From positions 4,650,001 to 4,714,000 of the forward strand of contig NZ_CP032084.1 in assembly GCF_003600685.1 (NCBI RefSeq): 64,000 nt of DNA. The letters are read 5' to 3'. Below are positions 42,526 through 52,199 of the stretch, piece by piece. Under the pieces are notes generated by a model, which was not told where the DNA came from, made no database searches, and saw only the letters and a list, made by a program, of their open reading frames with translations. Each line of letters opens with the position of its first letter. Positions within the stretch are counted from its first letter, which is position 1. The translations under genes and the position numbers were made by a program. The stretch is from Achromobacter sp. B7. Lineage in GTDB: Bacteria; Pseudomonadota; Gammaproteobacteria; Burkholderiales; Burkholderiaceae_B.

Positions 42526-43464
42526 CTAGCGCGCCAGCAACTTCGCGTTCGACAGCGCCGCGCGCAGTGCGTCCATGTCGGCGTCGCCGGGCGCCTCGGT
42601 GGGCGGGCGCACGGTGGCGTTGTCCAGCACTCCGGCCAGGTACATGCCGGCCTTCATGCGGGCATGCGCCTCGCCAGTGGGCTCGCCGCCGCCGTAGACC
42701 GCATCTTTCAGCGGCGTGATCAGCGCCTGCACCTGCTGGGCGCGCTTCAGGTCGCCCGCCTTGACGGCTTCCCACAGGTCGATGATGAGTTGCGGGATGA
42801 AGGTGGCGAAGCCGACCAGCGCGCCGTCCACGCCCTGCACCATCGAGGCCAGCAGGTATTCGTCGTGGCAGGTCAGGATGGCCTTGGACGCATCCGCGTC
42901 GCGCAGCGCCTGGATGTCGCGGGCATATTTGTTCATGTCGCGCTGGCCCACCTTGAACGCCTGCACGTACGGCAGGCGGGCCAGGTCCGCCAGCAGCTGC
43001 GACGAATACGAGGCGCGCGTCCACGCGGGATATACGTGGCACACCAGGTCCAGGTCGGGCGCGGCGCGGTGTATGGCGTCGAAATAATCCAGCGCGTGCC
43101 CGGGCGTGAAGCCAAAGCGCAGCCAGTGATGAGGCGGCATGACGTCCAATGCGGCGGCGCCCGCTTCCCGCGCGGCGCGGGCATGTTCCGTGGCCTCGGC
43201 AATGCCTTCGCACACAATCGACGAAATCACCGGCAGCTTGCCGCGCAGCTCGTCGGCCACGATACGGGTGACCTGCGTGCGTTCGGACGGGGTCAGGGAA
43301 AACACCTCGCCGGTGTGGCCGTTGGTCATGACGGCAACCACGCCATCATGGCCGGCCAGCCACGACGCCAGGCGGCGAAGCGCGGGTTCGTCGATGCGGT
43401 GGTCGGCGGTAAAGGGGCAGGAAATTGCCGGGATGATGCCGCGGTAATTCGAGATGGAAGCCAT
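42526..43464 (-). CDS. Dihydrodipicolinate synthase family aldolase/lyase
   Basis: A 312-residue TIM-barrel class I aldolase of the DapA/NanA superfamily. The conserved GHTGEVFSLTPSER replaces the GTTGE block. The Tyr in CHVYP and the Schiff-base lysine in VQAFKVGQ are present. It is probably catabolic rather than lysine-biosynthetic, as it lies in an operon with a Bug binding protein and an SDR and divergent from a LysR gene. The keto-acid substrate is unknown. A CGGAGA site precedes the start. Confidence 0.88.
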   Translation of the reverse strand: MASISNYRGIIPAISCPFTADHRIDEPALRRLASWLAGHDGVVAVMTNGHTGEVFSLTPSERTQVTRIVADELRGKLPVISSIVCEGIAEATEHARAAREAGAAALDVMPPHHWLRFGFTPGHALDYFDAIHRAAPDLDLVCHVYPAWTRASYSSQLLADLARLPYVQAFKVGQRDMNKYARDIQALRDADASKAILTCHDEYLLASMVQGVDGALVGFATFIPQLIIDLWEAVKAGDLKRAQQVQALITPLKDAVYGGGEPTGEAHARMKAGMYLAGVLDNATVRPPTEAPGDADMDALRAALSNAKLLAR

Positions 43465-43605
43465 GCTGCGTCTCCGTATCTTGTACGTGTTGGAATGGCT
43501 TTATGATCGCGGTAGCCCCTTGCGGCCGTCCAATACTCGAATTGCATAGAATTATTTTTGCTGCGGCGCACACACCTCATGGGACCCGGAAATCGACCTT
43601 TGGAC

Positions 43606-44499
43606 ATGAATTGGCTGGAGGACTTTTGCGCCCTGGCCGAGACAGGCAGTTTTTCGCGCGCGGCGGACGCGCGCGCCATCGCACAACCGGCATTCAGCCG
43701 ACACATTCGCGCGCTGGAAGAATGGGTGGGCGCCGACCTGTTCGACCGCAGCACCCACCCCACCGAGCTGACCGCGGCGGGCCAGAAATTCCTGCCGCTG
43801 CTCAAGCAGGTGATGGCCGACCTGGGGGCCGCGCGCATCAAGGCCATGGCCGCCCACGCGCAGCACGGCGCCAGCCTGCGCTTTGCCGCGACGCATCTGC
43901 TGGCGTTGTCGTTCTTCCCCAAATGGCTGACGCGGCTGGAAACCAGGATGGAAGTCGGCGCCATCCAGATGATGTCCGACAGTTTCCAGGCCTGCGAAGA
44001 CCTGATGGCGCAGCGTCGCGTGCAGTTCCTGCTGTGCCACCGTCATCCTCAGGTAGCCAGCCGGCTGGATGAATTCGCCTATCCCAAGGTGTGCCTGGGT
44101 ACCGACGTGCTGGTGCCCGTCAGTGCGCCGGCCTCGGACGCCAAGGGCGAACCGACACACCGCCTGGATGGCGACGACGCGGTGCCGTTCCTGGCCTATG
44201 GGTCCACATCAGGACTGGGCCGCATCGTGGCCAGCCAATTGCGATACAAGCCAATGCACGCTGACCGCATTCAGACCAGCTTTGTCGGACCGCACGCCAC
44301 GCTGCTGCGGTCCATGGCGATCCAGGGCCGCGGCATCGCGTGGCTGCCGGACATGCTGGTGCATGAAGACTTGCAAGACGGCAAGCTGGTCCGCGCCGGG
44401 GGACCGGAATGGGACATCCCGCTTGAGATCTGCCTCTTCAGGCAACCGAGCGACATGGCGCCGGTTGCCGAAAACTTGTGGGCGCTGGTCAGCGCCTGA
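43606..44499 (+). CDS. LysR family transcriptional regulator
   Basis: A 297-residue LysR protein: MNWLEDFCALAETGSFSRAADARAIAQPAFSRHIRALEEWVG is the winged helix-turn-helix. A substrate-binding-like domain follows. An ATG nine codons upstream is an alternative start. It is divergent from the DapA-like/Bug/SDR operon across about 140 bases, the usual layout for a LysR protein controlling a catabolic operon in response to its substrate. It is convergent with ybaK. Confidence 0.9.
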   Translation: MNWLEDFCALAETGSFSRAADARAIAQPAFSRHIRALEEWVGADLFDRSTHPTELTAAGQKFLPLLKQVMADLGAARIKAMAAHAQHGASLRFAATHLLALSFFPKWLTRLETRMEVGAIQMMSDSFQACEDLMAQRRVQFLLCHRHPQVASRLDEFAYPKVCLGTDVLVPVSAPASDAKGEPTHRLDGDDAVPFLAYGSTSGLGRIVASQLRYKPMHADRIQTSFVGPHATLLRSMAIQGRGIAWLPDMLVHEDLQDGKLVRAGGPEWDIPLEICLFRQPSDMAPVAENLWALVSA

Positions 44500-44513
44500 G
44501 CCGCACGGCCGCC

Positions 44514-45002
44514 TTATTCCAACGCCACCGACACCGGCTTTGCGCCCAGCACCGTGACCAGCACGTTGGGGTCGATGCCGATCAGGTAGCCGCGCCTGCC
44601 GCCGTTGATATAGACGACCGGGTACGTCAGCACATCGGCTTCGACCCACACCGGCATTTTCTTGCGCGTGCCGAAGGGCGACGTGCCGCCCACCTGGTAA
44701 CCGGAATGCCGCTGCGCCACCTCGGGCTTGCAGGGCTCGACCTTTTTCAGGCCGGCCTGACGCGCCAGGTTCTTCGTGGAGACCTCGCGGTCGCCGTGCA
44801 TCACCACGATCAAGGGCTTGGCCGATTCGTCTTCCATCACCAAGGTCTTGACGACGGCATGCGGGTCCAGGCCCAGCTGGCGCGCGGCCTCACCGGCACC
44901 GCCATGGTCGACGTAGTCGTAGGTGTGCTCGGTGTAAGGCACCTTGTGCTGCTTGAGGAGCTGGGTGGCGGGGGTTTCCGAAACGTGGCGGGCTTTGCTC
45001 AT
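44514..45002 (-). CDS. ybaK: Cys-tRNA(Pro) deacylase (YbaK/EbsC)
   Basis: A 162-residue YbaK-family editing enzyme that hydrolyses Cys-tRNA(Pro) in trans. Typical segments are TPATQLLKQHKVPYTEHTYDY, VVKTLVMEDESAKPLIVVMHGDREVSTKNLAR, VGGTSPFGTRKKMPVWVEADVL and YINGGRRGYLIGIDP. It stands alone, between a convergent LysR gene and xerD. Confidence 0.94.
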   Translation of the reverse strand: MSKARHVSETPATQLLKQHKVPYTEHTYDYVDHGGAGEAARQLGLDPHAVVKTLVMEDESAKPLIVVMHGDREVSTKNLARQAGLKKVEPCKPEVAQRHSGYQVGGTSPFGTRKKMPVWVEADVLTYPVVYINGGRRGYLIGIDPNVLVTVLGAKPVSVALE

Positions 45003-45043
45003 GGATAGGCCGGGTCGAGATGGGGAAGAAGAGGAACAAGAGC

Positions 45044-45079
45044 AGGGCTAAAAACAAGGCTAAATACAAGGCAAAGAAC
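45044..45079. repeat. Three 12-bp tandem repeats behind xerD
   Basis: Units are agggctaaaaac, aaggctaaatac and aaggcaaagaac, beginning 16 bases beyond the xerD stop on the minus strand. Confidence 0.65.
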
Positions 45080-45095
45080 GGGCGTCCGCCGGTGG

Positions 45096-46079
45096 CTATC
45101 CGCGCGGGTGGTGGGCGGCGTGCAGCGCCTTGAGGCGCTCGCGTGCCACGTGCGTGTAGATCTGCGTGGTGGAAATATCGGCGTGGCCCAGCAGCATCTG
45201 CACCACGCGCAGGTCTGCGCCATGGTTCAGCAGATGCGTGGCAAAGGCGTGGCGCAGCACGTGCGGGGATAGCGGTGCGTGGATGTCGGCCAGCAACGCG
45301 TATTTTTTCACCAACTGCCAGAACGCTTGCCGCGACATGGCTTCGGCGCGGCCGGTAATGAACAGCGCGTCGCTCTGCCGGCCCGCCGCCAGTTCGGGGC
45401 GCGCCGTCTTCATGTACTGGTCGATCCAGTGGGCGGCCTCGGCGCCCAGCGGCACCAGGCGGTCCTTGCCGCCCTTGCCCAGCACCACGCGCACCACGCC
45501 TTCGTTCAGGCTGACATCCAGGGCGCGCACGCCCACCAGTTCGGACACGCGCAGGCCGGTGGCATACAGCGTTTCCAGCATGGCGCGGTCGCGCAGGCCG
45601 CGTGGTTGCGTGGCATCCGGTGCGCGCAGCAACGCATCCACCTGTTGTTCAGACAGCGTCTTGGGCAGGCGCGGCGGCTGCTTGGCGGCAATCAGGGTCA
45701 GGCAGGGATCGCGTTCGGCGCGATGCTCGCGCAGCGCCCAGGCGAAAAAGCGCCGCAGCGCGGCCAGCCGGCGGTTGGCGGTGGTGGCGCGGGTTTCTTC
45801 GTGGCGGAAGGCGAACCAGGCTTCGATGTCGGCCTTGTCGGCCTTGGACAGCGGCTTGGCTTGCCCGACGGGCAACGCGTGCGCGCCGGCCGCATCGCCA
45901 TAGCGGTCGGCCATTTCTCGGGCGTACGCTTCGGGGTCTTCCAGCCAGCGGGCGAAACCCGTCAGGTCGCGGCGATAGGCGGCCAGCGTGTTGGCGGACA
46001 AGCCGTCTTCAAGCCACACGGCGTCGATGAAGGCGTCGATATCGGCTTGGGAAGCTAAGGGCGGGCGGGAAGTCGACAT
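45096..46079 (-). CDS. xerD: Site-specific tyrosine recombinase XerD
   Basis: A 327-residue tyrosine recombinase that resolves chromosome dimers at dif together with XerC. The N-terminal core-binding domain begins ADIDAFIDAVWLEDGLSANTLAAYRRDL. Catalytic residues are the Arg in YATGLRVSELVG, HVLRHAFATHLL, LLGHADISTTQ and the nucleophile Tyr in IYTHV. It is about 25 residues longer than E. coli XerD because of a segment around residues 50-85 (DRYGDAAGAHALPVGQAK). A chromosomal housekeeping role is more likely than phage integration. Confidence 0.92.
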   Translation of the reverse strand: MSTSRPPLASQADIDAFIDAVWLEDGLSANTLAAYRRDLTGFARWLEDPEAYAREMADRYGDAAGAHALPVGQAKPLSKADKADIEAWFAFRHEETRATTANRRLAALRRFFAWALREHRAERDPCLTLIAAKQPPRLPKTLSEQQVDALLRAPDATQPRGLRDRAMLETLYATGLRVSELVGVRALDVSLNEGVVRVVLGKGGKDRLVPLGAEAAHWIDQYMKTARPELAAGRQSDALFITGRAEAMSRQAFWQLVKKYALLADIHAPLSPHVLRHAFATHLLNHGADLRVVQMLLGHADISTTQIYTHVARERLKALHAAHHPRG

Positions 46080-46154
46080 AGGGATGCGGCATTCTAGAAC
46101 GTTCGGAAGACGGCGGCAGGCTCGAAAGCCGAGGGCGCGTCGGGCAGCCGGCGG

Positions 46155-47069
46155 TTATCGTTCCCCGACGCCCGCCGCCGCGGACTTCAGCCAGGCTTCA
46201 AACAGCTTCAGTGCGTCGGAGCGTTCGCTGCGCTGTGGATAGCCAAAGTAATACCCCTGGCTGACGGTCAGCGACTGCGGCTCCGGCATGGCCAGCGTGC
46301 CCTGGTCCAGCGCGGGCTGCGCCAGAAAGCGCGGCATCAGCCCCACCCCCAAGCCGGCCTGCACCGCCGCCATCACCATGGTGAACAGCTCATAGCGCGG
46401 GCCGCCCGCCGCCTGCGGGCCATAAAGATGGTTATTGGCGCCGTACCACTGGCGCCAGGCGTCCGGCCGCGAGGCCAGGTGTAGATGCGTCATGCCCGCC
46501 AGCACGCTGACCCCGGCTTGCGCCGTCTTGGCGGCCCGGGCGGCCAGCGCCGGCGCGCACACCGGCACCAGTTCGCGCTCGGGAAACAGCAACACGCCCT
46601 GGGTGCCGGGCCACAGGCCGTCGCCGTGATACAGCGCGCCGTCAAACGGCTGGTCCTTGAACTGAAACGGCAAGGTGCGCACCGACAGGCTGACGGTGAT
46701 GTCCGCGTGCGCGTCCTGGAAATCGGCCAGTCGCGGGATCAACCACGTGGTGGCCAGCGTGGGCACCACCGCGATATGGATGCTGCGCCCCATGCCCGTA
46801 CGGCTGACCAGCCCGAAGGTGTCTTTCTCGATCTGGTCCAGATGGTGACGGATGCGTCCCGCGTATTCGGCGCCGTGATCGGTCAGCACGATGCGCCGGC
46901 GCACGCGGGTGAACAGTTGCACGCCCAGGCGTGCTTCCAGGCTGGCCACCTGGCGGTAGACCGCGCTGTGCGTCAGGGACAGTTCTTCGGCCGCCCGGGA
47001 AAAGCTGCCCAGCCGGGCCGATGCCTCGAACGCCTGCAAGGCGGTCAAATTGGGGATGCCGTTTCTCAT
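46155..47069 (-). CDS. LysR family transcriptional regulator (GcvA-like)
   Basis: A 304-residue LysR protein. PNLTALQAFEASARLGSFSRAAEELSLTHSAVYRQVASLEARLGVQLFTR matches the GcvA-type DNA-binding start. The middle RSIHIAVVPTLATTWLIPRLADFQDAHADITVSL is also typical. It is divergent from the TPP-enzyme gene across about 135 bases and probably controls it, and possibly gcdH behind it. The effector is unknown. Confidence 0.9.
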   Translation of the reverse strand: MRNGIPNLTALQAFEASARLGSFSRAAEELSLTHSAVYRQVASLEARLGVQLFTRVRRRIVLTDHGAEYAGRIRHHLDQIEKDTFGLVSRTGMGRSIHIAVVPTLATTWLIPRLADFQDAHADITVSLSVRTLPFQFKDQPFDGALYHGDGLWPGTQGVLLFPERELVPVCAPALAARAAKTAQAGVSVLAGMTHLHLASRPDAWRQWYGANNHLYGPQAAGGPRYELFTMVMAAVQAGLGVGLMPRFLAQPALDQGTLAMPEPQSLTVSQGYYFGYPQRSERSDALKLFEAWLKSAAAGVGER

Positions 47070-47205
47070 GGACCAAACTGCCTGAAAGCCAACAGGGCAC
47101 TACGTGCCGGGGAATCAATAGATTGTGCAATTTTATCAATTGCGTTGTGCGGCCAGGGCACATATCCTCGGGAGTCTTATCCTCGGCTACCCACGACACC
47201 CCACC

Positions 47206-48888
47206 ATGTCTCAGCAAGATTCCCGCCTTGGCGGTCACATTCTGGTCGACCAACTGGTCGCCCAGGGCGTCAAACACGTTTTCTGCGTTCCCGGCGAGAG
47301 CTACCTGGCGGTGCTGGACGGCCTGCACGACGCGGACATCAAAGTGACGGTGTGCCGTCAGGAAGGCGGCGCGGCCATGATGGCCGACGCGCACGGCAAG
47401 CTGACCGGCGAACCCGGCATCTGCATGGTGACCCGTGGCCCGGGCGCGTCCAACGCGCTGGCCGGCGTGCACATTGCCAAGCAGGATTCCACGCCGCTGA
47501 TCCTGTTCGTGGGCCAGATCGAACGGGGCATGCGCGAACGCGAAGCCTTTCAGGAAATGGACTACCGCGCCGTCTTCGGCACGCAGGCCAAGTGGGTCAC
47601 CGAGATCGATCAGGTCGAACGCATCCCCGAACTGATCTCGCGCGCGTTCCACATCGCCACGTCGGGCCGTCCCGGCCCCGTCGTGATTGCGCTGCCCGAA
47701 GACATGCTGGTCGAAGCGGCCAAGGTGGCCGACGCCCCGCGCTATGAGTTGATCGAATCCTCCCCCACGGCCGGCCAGTTGGCCGACCTGGAAAAGTTGC
47801 TGGCCGACGCCAAGAACCCCGTCGCCATCCTGGGCGGCACCCGCTGGGACGCCCGCGCGGTGCAGCAGTTTGCCGACTTCGCGCAGCGCCATGCGCTGCC
47901 CACGGCGGTGTCGTTCCGCCGCCAGATGTTGTTCCCGGCAGACCACCCGTGCTTTATCGGCGACGTGGGCCTGGGCATCAACCCGGCGCTGCTCAAGCGC
48001 GTGGCCGACGCCGACCTGATCCTGCTGGTGGGCGGCCGCATGTCCGAAAACCCCAGCCAGGCCTACACGCTGCTGGACATCCCTGTCCCGAAGCAAAAGC
48101 TGGTGCACGTGCATCCCGACACCGCCGAACTCGGCCGCGTCTACCGCGCCACGCTGGCCATCAACACGTCGCCCGCCGCGTTCGCCGAATCGCTGGGCGG
48201 CCTGAAGGCGCCGGCCAAGCCCGTGTGGGCGGAAGGCACGCAAGCCATGCGCGAGTCGTACCTGAAATGGAGCGACCCGGAAACCATCACGACGCCGGGC
48301 GCGCTGCAAATGGGCCAGGTCATGGCCTATCTGGAAAAGACGCTGCCGGCCGACGCCATCATGACCAACGGCGCGGGCAACTACGCCACCTGGCTGCATC
48401 GCTTCCACCGCTTCACGCGTTTTGGCACGCAGTTGGCGCCGACGTCGGGCTCGATGGGCTATGGCCTGCCCGCGGCAGTGGGCGCCAAGCGCGTCTGGCC
48501 CGACAAGACGGTTGTCTGCTTTGCCGGCGACGGCTGCTTCCTGATGCACGGCCAGGAATTTGCCACCGCCGTCCAGTACGACCTGCCCATCATCGTGGTG
48601 CTGGTCGACAACGGCATGTACGGCACCATCCGCATGCACCAGGAAAAGCACTATCCCGGCCGCGTGTCCGCGACCGAACTGAAAAACCCGGACTTTGCCG
48701 ACTACGCGCGCGCCTTTGGCGGCCACGGCGAACGCGTGGAAACCACCGAACAATTCGGCCCGGCTTTCGAACGCGCGCTGGCCAGCGGCAAGCCGGCCAT
48801 CCTGCACTGCTTCATCGACCCCGAAACCATCACCCCGTCGACGACCTTGGAAAAGATCCGCGACGCGGCGCTCAAAGCCCAGCACTAA
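47206..48888 (+). CDS. Thiamine-pyrophosphate-dependent enzyme (acetolactate synthase-like)
   Basis: A 560-residue enzyme of the ALS/pyruvate-oxidase/benzoylformate-decarboxylase superfamily. The N-terminal domain has VFCVPGESYLAVLDGL and the activating glutamate in CRQEGGAAMMADAHGKLTG. The C-terminal TPP site is GDGCFLMHGQEFATAVQY...VDNGMYGTIR. It decarboxylates a 2-keto acid and may transfer the product; no regulatory-subunit gene (ilvH) is nearby, so branched-chain biosynthesis is unlikely. It is divergent from a LysR gene and 137 bases ahead of gcdH. Confidence 0.86.
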   Translation: MSQQDSRLGGHILVDQLVAQGVKHVFCVPGESYLAVLDGLHDADIKVTVCRQEGGAAMMADAHGKLTGEPGICMVTRGPGASNALAGVHIAKQDSTPLILFVGQIERGMREREAFQEMDYRAVFGTQAKWVTEIDQVERIPELISRAFHIATSGRPGPVVIALPEDMLVEAAKVADAPRYELIESSPTAGQLADLEKLLADAKNPVAILGGTRWDARAVQQFADFAQRHALPTAVSFRRQMLFPADHPCFIGDVGLGINPALLKRVADADLILLVGGRMSENPSQAYTLLDIPVPKQKLVHVHPDTAELGRVYRATLAINTSPAAFAESLGGLKAPAKPVWAEGTQAMRESYLKWSDPETITTPGALQMGQVMAYLEKTLPADAIMTNGAGNYATWLHRFHRFTRFGTQLAPTSGSMGYGLPAAVGAKRVWPDKTVVCFAGDGCFLMHGQEFATAVQYDLPIIVVLVDNGMYGTIRMHQEKHYPGRVSATELKNPDFADYARAFGGHGERVETTEQFGPAFERALASGKPAILHCFIDPETITPSTTLEKIRDAALKAQH

Positions 48889-49025
48889 TACCCCCTGATC
48901 CGGCCGGCAATCCAGCGGCGCGCTCCCCCGCGCGCCGCCCTCGGAAACCCGAACTTGCCGCCCGAATTATTTTAGGTTTAAACTTTCTAGATTCCGAATA
49001 CGGAAATCCATAGCGGAGACCCAGC

Positions 49026-50219
49026 ATGTCCTCGAATCCTTCTTTTCAATGGCAAGATCCCCTGTTGCTGGACCAGCAACTGACCGAAGAAGAACGCATG
49101 GTGCGCGATGCCGCCTATGCCTATTCGCAGGACAAGCTTGCCCCCCGCGTGCTGAACGCCTTCCGCAACGAGAAGACCGATCCGGAAATCTTCTCGGAAA
49201 TGGGCGAACTCGGCCTGCTGGGCGCCACCATTCCTGAAGCCTACGGCGGCGCCGGCATGAACTATGTCAGCTACGGCCTGATCGCCCGCGAAGTCGAACG
49301 CATCGACTCCGGCTACCGCTCGATGATGAGCGTGCAGTCGTCGCTGGTGATGGTGCCGATCAACGAATTCGGCAGCGAAGCGCAAAAGCAGAAGTACCTG
49401 CCCAAGCTGGCTCGCGGCGAATGGATCGGGTGCTTCGGCCTGACCGAACCGAACCACGGCTCCGACCCCGGCGGCATGGAAACCCGCGCCGTCAAGACGT
49501 CCGACGGCTACAAGATTTCCGGCAACAAGATGTGGATCACCAACTCGCCCATCGCGGACGTGTTCGTGGTGTGGGCCAAGTGCGTTGGCGGCGACTTCGA
49601 CGGCAAGATCCGCGGCTTCATCCTGGACAAGGGCATGAAGGGCCTGTCGGCCCCCGCCATCCACGGCAAGGTCGGCCTGCGCGCGTCGATCACCGGCGAA
49701 ATCGTCATGGACGAAGTGGAAGTGTCCGAAGACCAGATGATGCCCGGCGTGTCCGGCCTGAAGGGTCCGTTCACCTGCCTGAACTCTGCCCGCTACGGCA
49801 TCGCCTGGGGCGCTGTCGGCGCCGCCGAAGCCTGCTGGCATACCGCCCGCCAGTACACGCTGGACCGCAAGCAGTTCGGCCGCCCGCTGGCCGCCAACCA
49901 GCTGATCCAGAAGAAGCTGGCCGACATGCAAACCGAAATCACGCTGGCCCTGCAAGGCTGCCTGCGTTTGGGCCGCATGAAGGACGAAGGCACCGCCGCC
50001 GTCGAAATCACGTCCATCATGAAGCGCAACTCCTGCGGCAAGGCGCTGGACATTGCCCGCCTGGCTCGCGACATGCTCGGCGGCAACGGCATTTCGGATG
50101 AATTCGGCGTGGCCCGCCACCTGGTGAACCTGGAAGTGGTCAACACCTACGAAGGCACCCACGACGTGCACGCCCTGATCCTGGGCCGCGCGCAAACGGG
50201 CATCCAGGCGTTCTATTGA
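49026..50219 (+). CDS. gcdH: Glutaryl-CoA dehydrogenase
   Basis: A 397-residue acyl-CoA dehydrogenase converting glutaryl-CoA to crotonyl-CoA and CO2 in lysine, tryptophan and aromatic catabolism. Diagnostic segments are the N-terminal [38 protein letters not shown] (substrate-binding Arg/Ser) and [16 protein letters not shown]. The catalytic base is Glu376 in [16 protein letters not shown] is the cofactor. A CGGAGA site precedes the start. It is followed by 8-bp repeats beginning at its stop codon, then a terminator. Confidence 0.95.
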   Translation: MSSNPSFQWQDPLLLDQQLTEEERMVRDAAYAYSQDKLAPRVLNAFRNEKTDPEIFSEMGELGLLGATIPEAYGGAGMNYVSYGLIAREVERIDSGYRSMMSVQSSLVMVPINEFGSEAQKQKYLPKLARGEWIGCFGLTEPNHGSDPGGMETRAVKTSDGYKISGNKMWITNSPIADVFVVWAKCVGGDFDGKIRGFILDKGMKGLSAPAIHGKVGLRASITGEIVMDEVEVSEDQMMPGVSGLKGPFTCLNSARYGIAWGAVGAAEACWHTARQYTLDRKQFGRPLAANQLIQKKLADMQTEITLALQGCLRLGRMKDEGTAAVEITSIMKRNSCGKALDIARLARDMLGGNGISDEFGVARHLVNLEVVNTYEGTHDVHALILGRAQTGIQAFY

Positions 50220-50268
50220 TCGCTTGATCCGTTGATGGATCGATCGCTTGCCGGTTCGCCGGCTTGAA
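50213..50268. repeat. Seven degenerate 8-bp repeats across the gcdH stop
   Basis: Units ctattgat, cgcttgat, ccgttgat, ggatcgat, cgcttgcc, ggttcgcc and ggcttgaa share a TTGAT-like core. The first unit contains the TGA stop. The array resembles that behind adhP. Confidence 0.6.
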
Positions 50269-50271
50269 TGC

Positions 50272-50305
50272 AAAAACCGCCTTCGGATGAAGGCGGTTTT
50301 TTTTT
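50272..50305 (+). terminator. Rho-independent terminator of gcdH
   Basis: A 9-bp stem accgccttc / gaaggcggt with loop ggat, followed by nine T residues and preceded by AAAAA. It may also stop the convergent MaoC transcript. Confidence 0.9.
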
Positions 50306-50346
50306 GGGCGCGCGGCACACGGCACCCGGCGCGCGGACCCGTTGTT

Positions 50347-50790
50347 TTAGTTTTCGCCCGACAGATCAAACAGGCTTGTCGCGTCCAGTTCCAGCACGCC
50401 TTCGTCGTGCTGATTGATGACCGTCCAGGCCCACGTGATGATGCCCAGGTCCGGGCGCGATGACGACGTGCGCGCGCCTTGCACGCGCGCTTCCAGGCGC
50501 AGCGTATCGCCGGGGCGCACCGGCGTGCGCCAGCGCACTTCGCCCAGGCCGGGCGAACCAAACGATTCGGAATCGTGCAGCGCGGCGTCCACCGCCATCC
50601 GCATCGCCAACGCGCACGTGTGCCAACCGCTTGCGATCAGCCCACCCCAGCGCCCTTCCGCCGCGCGCTGCGGGTCGGTGTGGAACCATTGCGGGTCGAA
50701 TTTGCGAGCAAACTCCAGGATCTCGGCTTCGGTCACGGTGATGGGACCGGCCTTGATCAGCATGCCGTCCTTGAATTCAGCGAACTTCAT
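50347..50790 (-). CDS. MaoC family (R)-hydratase-like protein
   Basis: A 147-residue hot-dog protein of the MaoC family: FARKFDPQWFHTDPQRAAEGRWGGLIASGWHTCALAMRM carries the hydratase-type Asp/His motif. GEVRWRTPVRPGDTLRL is the second conserved block. Members hydrate enoyl-CoAs. It lies 80 bases behind boxA on the same strand, so it may act on an acyl-CoA made downstream of ring opening. That link rests on position only. The ATG giving MKFAEFKDGML is used. Confidence 0.85.
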   Translation of the reverse strand: MKFAEFKDGMLIKAGPITVTEAEILEFARKFDPQWFHTDPQRAAEGRWGGLIASGWHTCALAMRMAVDAALHDSESFGSPGLGEVRWRTPVRPGDTLRLEARVQGARTSSSRPDLGIITWAWTVINQHDEGVLELDATSLFDLSGEN

Positions 50791-50870
50791 TTGTTTTTTT
50801 CCCCCGGAATAACAAGCGGCGCGCTCAAGGCGCGCCGTGGTCTTCACGTATGTCACGCTGGTGAATGACG

Positions 50871-52145
50871 CTAATAGGTCTCGAAATGCAGGCGCCCTTC
50901 GCGGCGCAGCACCTCGTGCAGGATAGACCAATCCTGCCCCGATTGCATCGTCACATCACGCAAGGCGTCCAGCACGCCGACTTCCATTCCCTTCAAGCCG
51001 CAGACATAGATACAGGTGTTGCGATCCGCTAGCAAATCGCACACTTGCGCCGCTCGATCGCGGATCAGATCCTGCACATAACGCTTGGGCTGGCCGGGCT
51101 CTCGCGATAGCGCCAGATTGATATCGATGAAGTCGCGCGGCAGCTTCATCAACGGCCCGAAGTACGGCAGCTCGCGCTCGGTGCGGGCGCCGAAGAACAG
51201 CATCAGCCTGCCGTTTTCGCCGGAGTCGATGCGGCGCCGGTAGCGCTCGGTCATGGCGCGCATCGGCGCCGAACCCGTGCCGGTGCAGATCATGATGAGG
51301 TTGGCGCGCGGGTGGTTCGGCATCAGGAACGTATGCCCAAAGGGGCCGATGACTTGCACGGTATCGTTCTTGGCCAGATCGCACAGGTAGTTGGAACACA
51401 CGCCGTGCGCCGCCGCGCCGCCGTGGTCTTCGGTAACGCGCTTTACCGTCAACGACAGATTGTTGTAGCCCGCGCGTTCGCCATCGCGCGGGCTGGCCAA
51501 TGAATACTGGCGCGCATGATGCGGGCGGCCCTGGGCGTCGACCCCGGGCGGAAGAATGCCGATCGATTGCCCTTCCAGCACGGGAAACGGCAGTTCGCCA
51601 AAATCCAGCACGATGTGGTGAATATCGCTTTCGGTATCGGCGCCCGTCACGCGGTAGTTGCCCACCACCGTGGCCGTCATCGGCGCCTTGTGCGTGTACA
51701 GGTTGACGTAGGGATGCGCCGCCGACCACGGCGGCACGGACGCGCCGGCCGGGGTGAAGGACGCTTGCACGGGCGCTGCGGCAAGCGTTTCGGCGGCCTG
51801 CGACAACGGCGAATCCAACGATGCGTCGGCGCCTTCGATCGGGGTCGATGTCGGGCTTGCCGCCGGCAGCGCCTTTTCCTTGGGCAGCTCTTCCCAGCCG
51901 AACTGCTCTTGCACCGAATACGCTTCGCTGCGCACCATCAGCCGCCAGTTATCGATGGACCCGGTGGGGCACGGCGGCACACAGGCCATGCAGCCATTGC
52001 AGATGTCCGGGTCCACCACGTAGTTGTTGGAATCGTGCGTGATGGCGTCGACCGGGCAGGTTTCTTCGCACGTATTGCAGCGAATGCAGATCTCGGGGTC
52101 GATCAGGTGCTGCTTGAGCACATCTACGGGTAATGGGGCGTTCAT
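50871..52145 (-). CDS. boxA: Benzoyl-CoA epoxidase, reductase subunit BoxA
   Basis: A 424-residue iron-sulfur flavoprotein passing electrons from NADPH to BoxB. Two [4Fe-4S] clusters are bound by Cys20/23/26/30 ([12 protein letters not shown]) and Cys49/52/55/59 ([12 protein letters not shown]). After a Pro/Ala-rich linker comes a ferredoxin-NADP reductase module with FAD motif [12 protein letters not shown] and NADP-binding [16 protein letters not shown]. It ends in the characteristic aromatic residue. It follows boxB by 54 bases. Confidence 0.95.
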   Translation of the reverse strand: MNAPLPVDVLKQHLIDPEICIRCNTCEETCPVDAITHDSNNYVVDPDICNGCMACVPPCPTGSIDNWRLMVRSEAYSVQEQFGWEELPKEKALPAASPTSTPIEGADASLDSPLSQAAETLAAAPVQASFTPAGASVPPWSAAHPYVNLYTHKAPMTATVVGNYRVTGADTESDIHHIVLDFGELPFPVLEGQSIGILPPGVDAQGRPHHARQYSLASPRDGERAGYNNLSLTVKRVTEDHGGAAAHGVCSNYLCDLAKNDTVQVIGPFGHTFLMPNHPRANLIMICTGTGSAPMRAMTERYRRRIDSGENGRLMLFFGARTERELPYFGPLMKLPRDFIDINLALSREPGQPKRYVQDLIRDRAAQVCDLLADRNTCIYVCGLKGMEVGVLDALRDVTMQSGQDWSILHEVLRREGRLHFETY

Positions 52146-52199
52146 CGCGGTCTTCCCAATGCGCGGGCGGGCGGCACGCGCGCGCCGCCCCCTTCGCCT

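Noticed and set aside
43558..43605. Upstream extension of the LysR gene
   Set aside because: The added residues do not resemble the start of LysR proteins and have no ribosome site. The ATG at 43606 gives a standard N-terminus; an intermediate ATG at 43579 remains possible.
45096..46079. Tyrosine recombinase as sign of a genomic island
   Set aside because: The length, catalytic motifs and the lone position among housekeeping-like genes fit XerD. No attachment repeats or phage genes lie nearby.
46642..48885. 747-codon minus-strand frame opposite the TPP-enzyme gene
   Set aside because: It overlaps a clear TPP enzyme and a clear LysR gene. Its composition is that of an antisense shadow.
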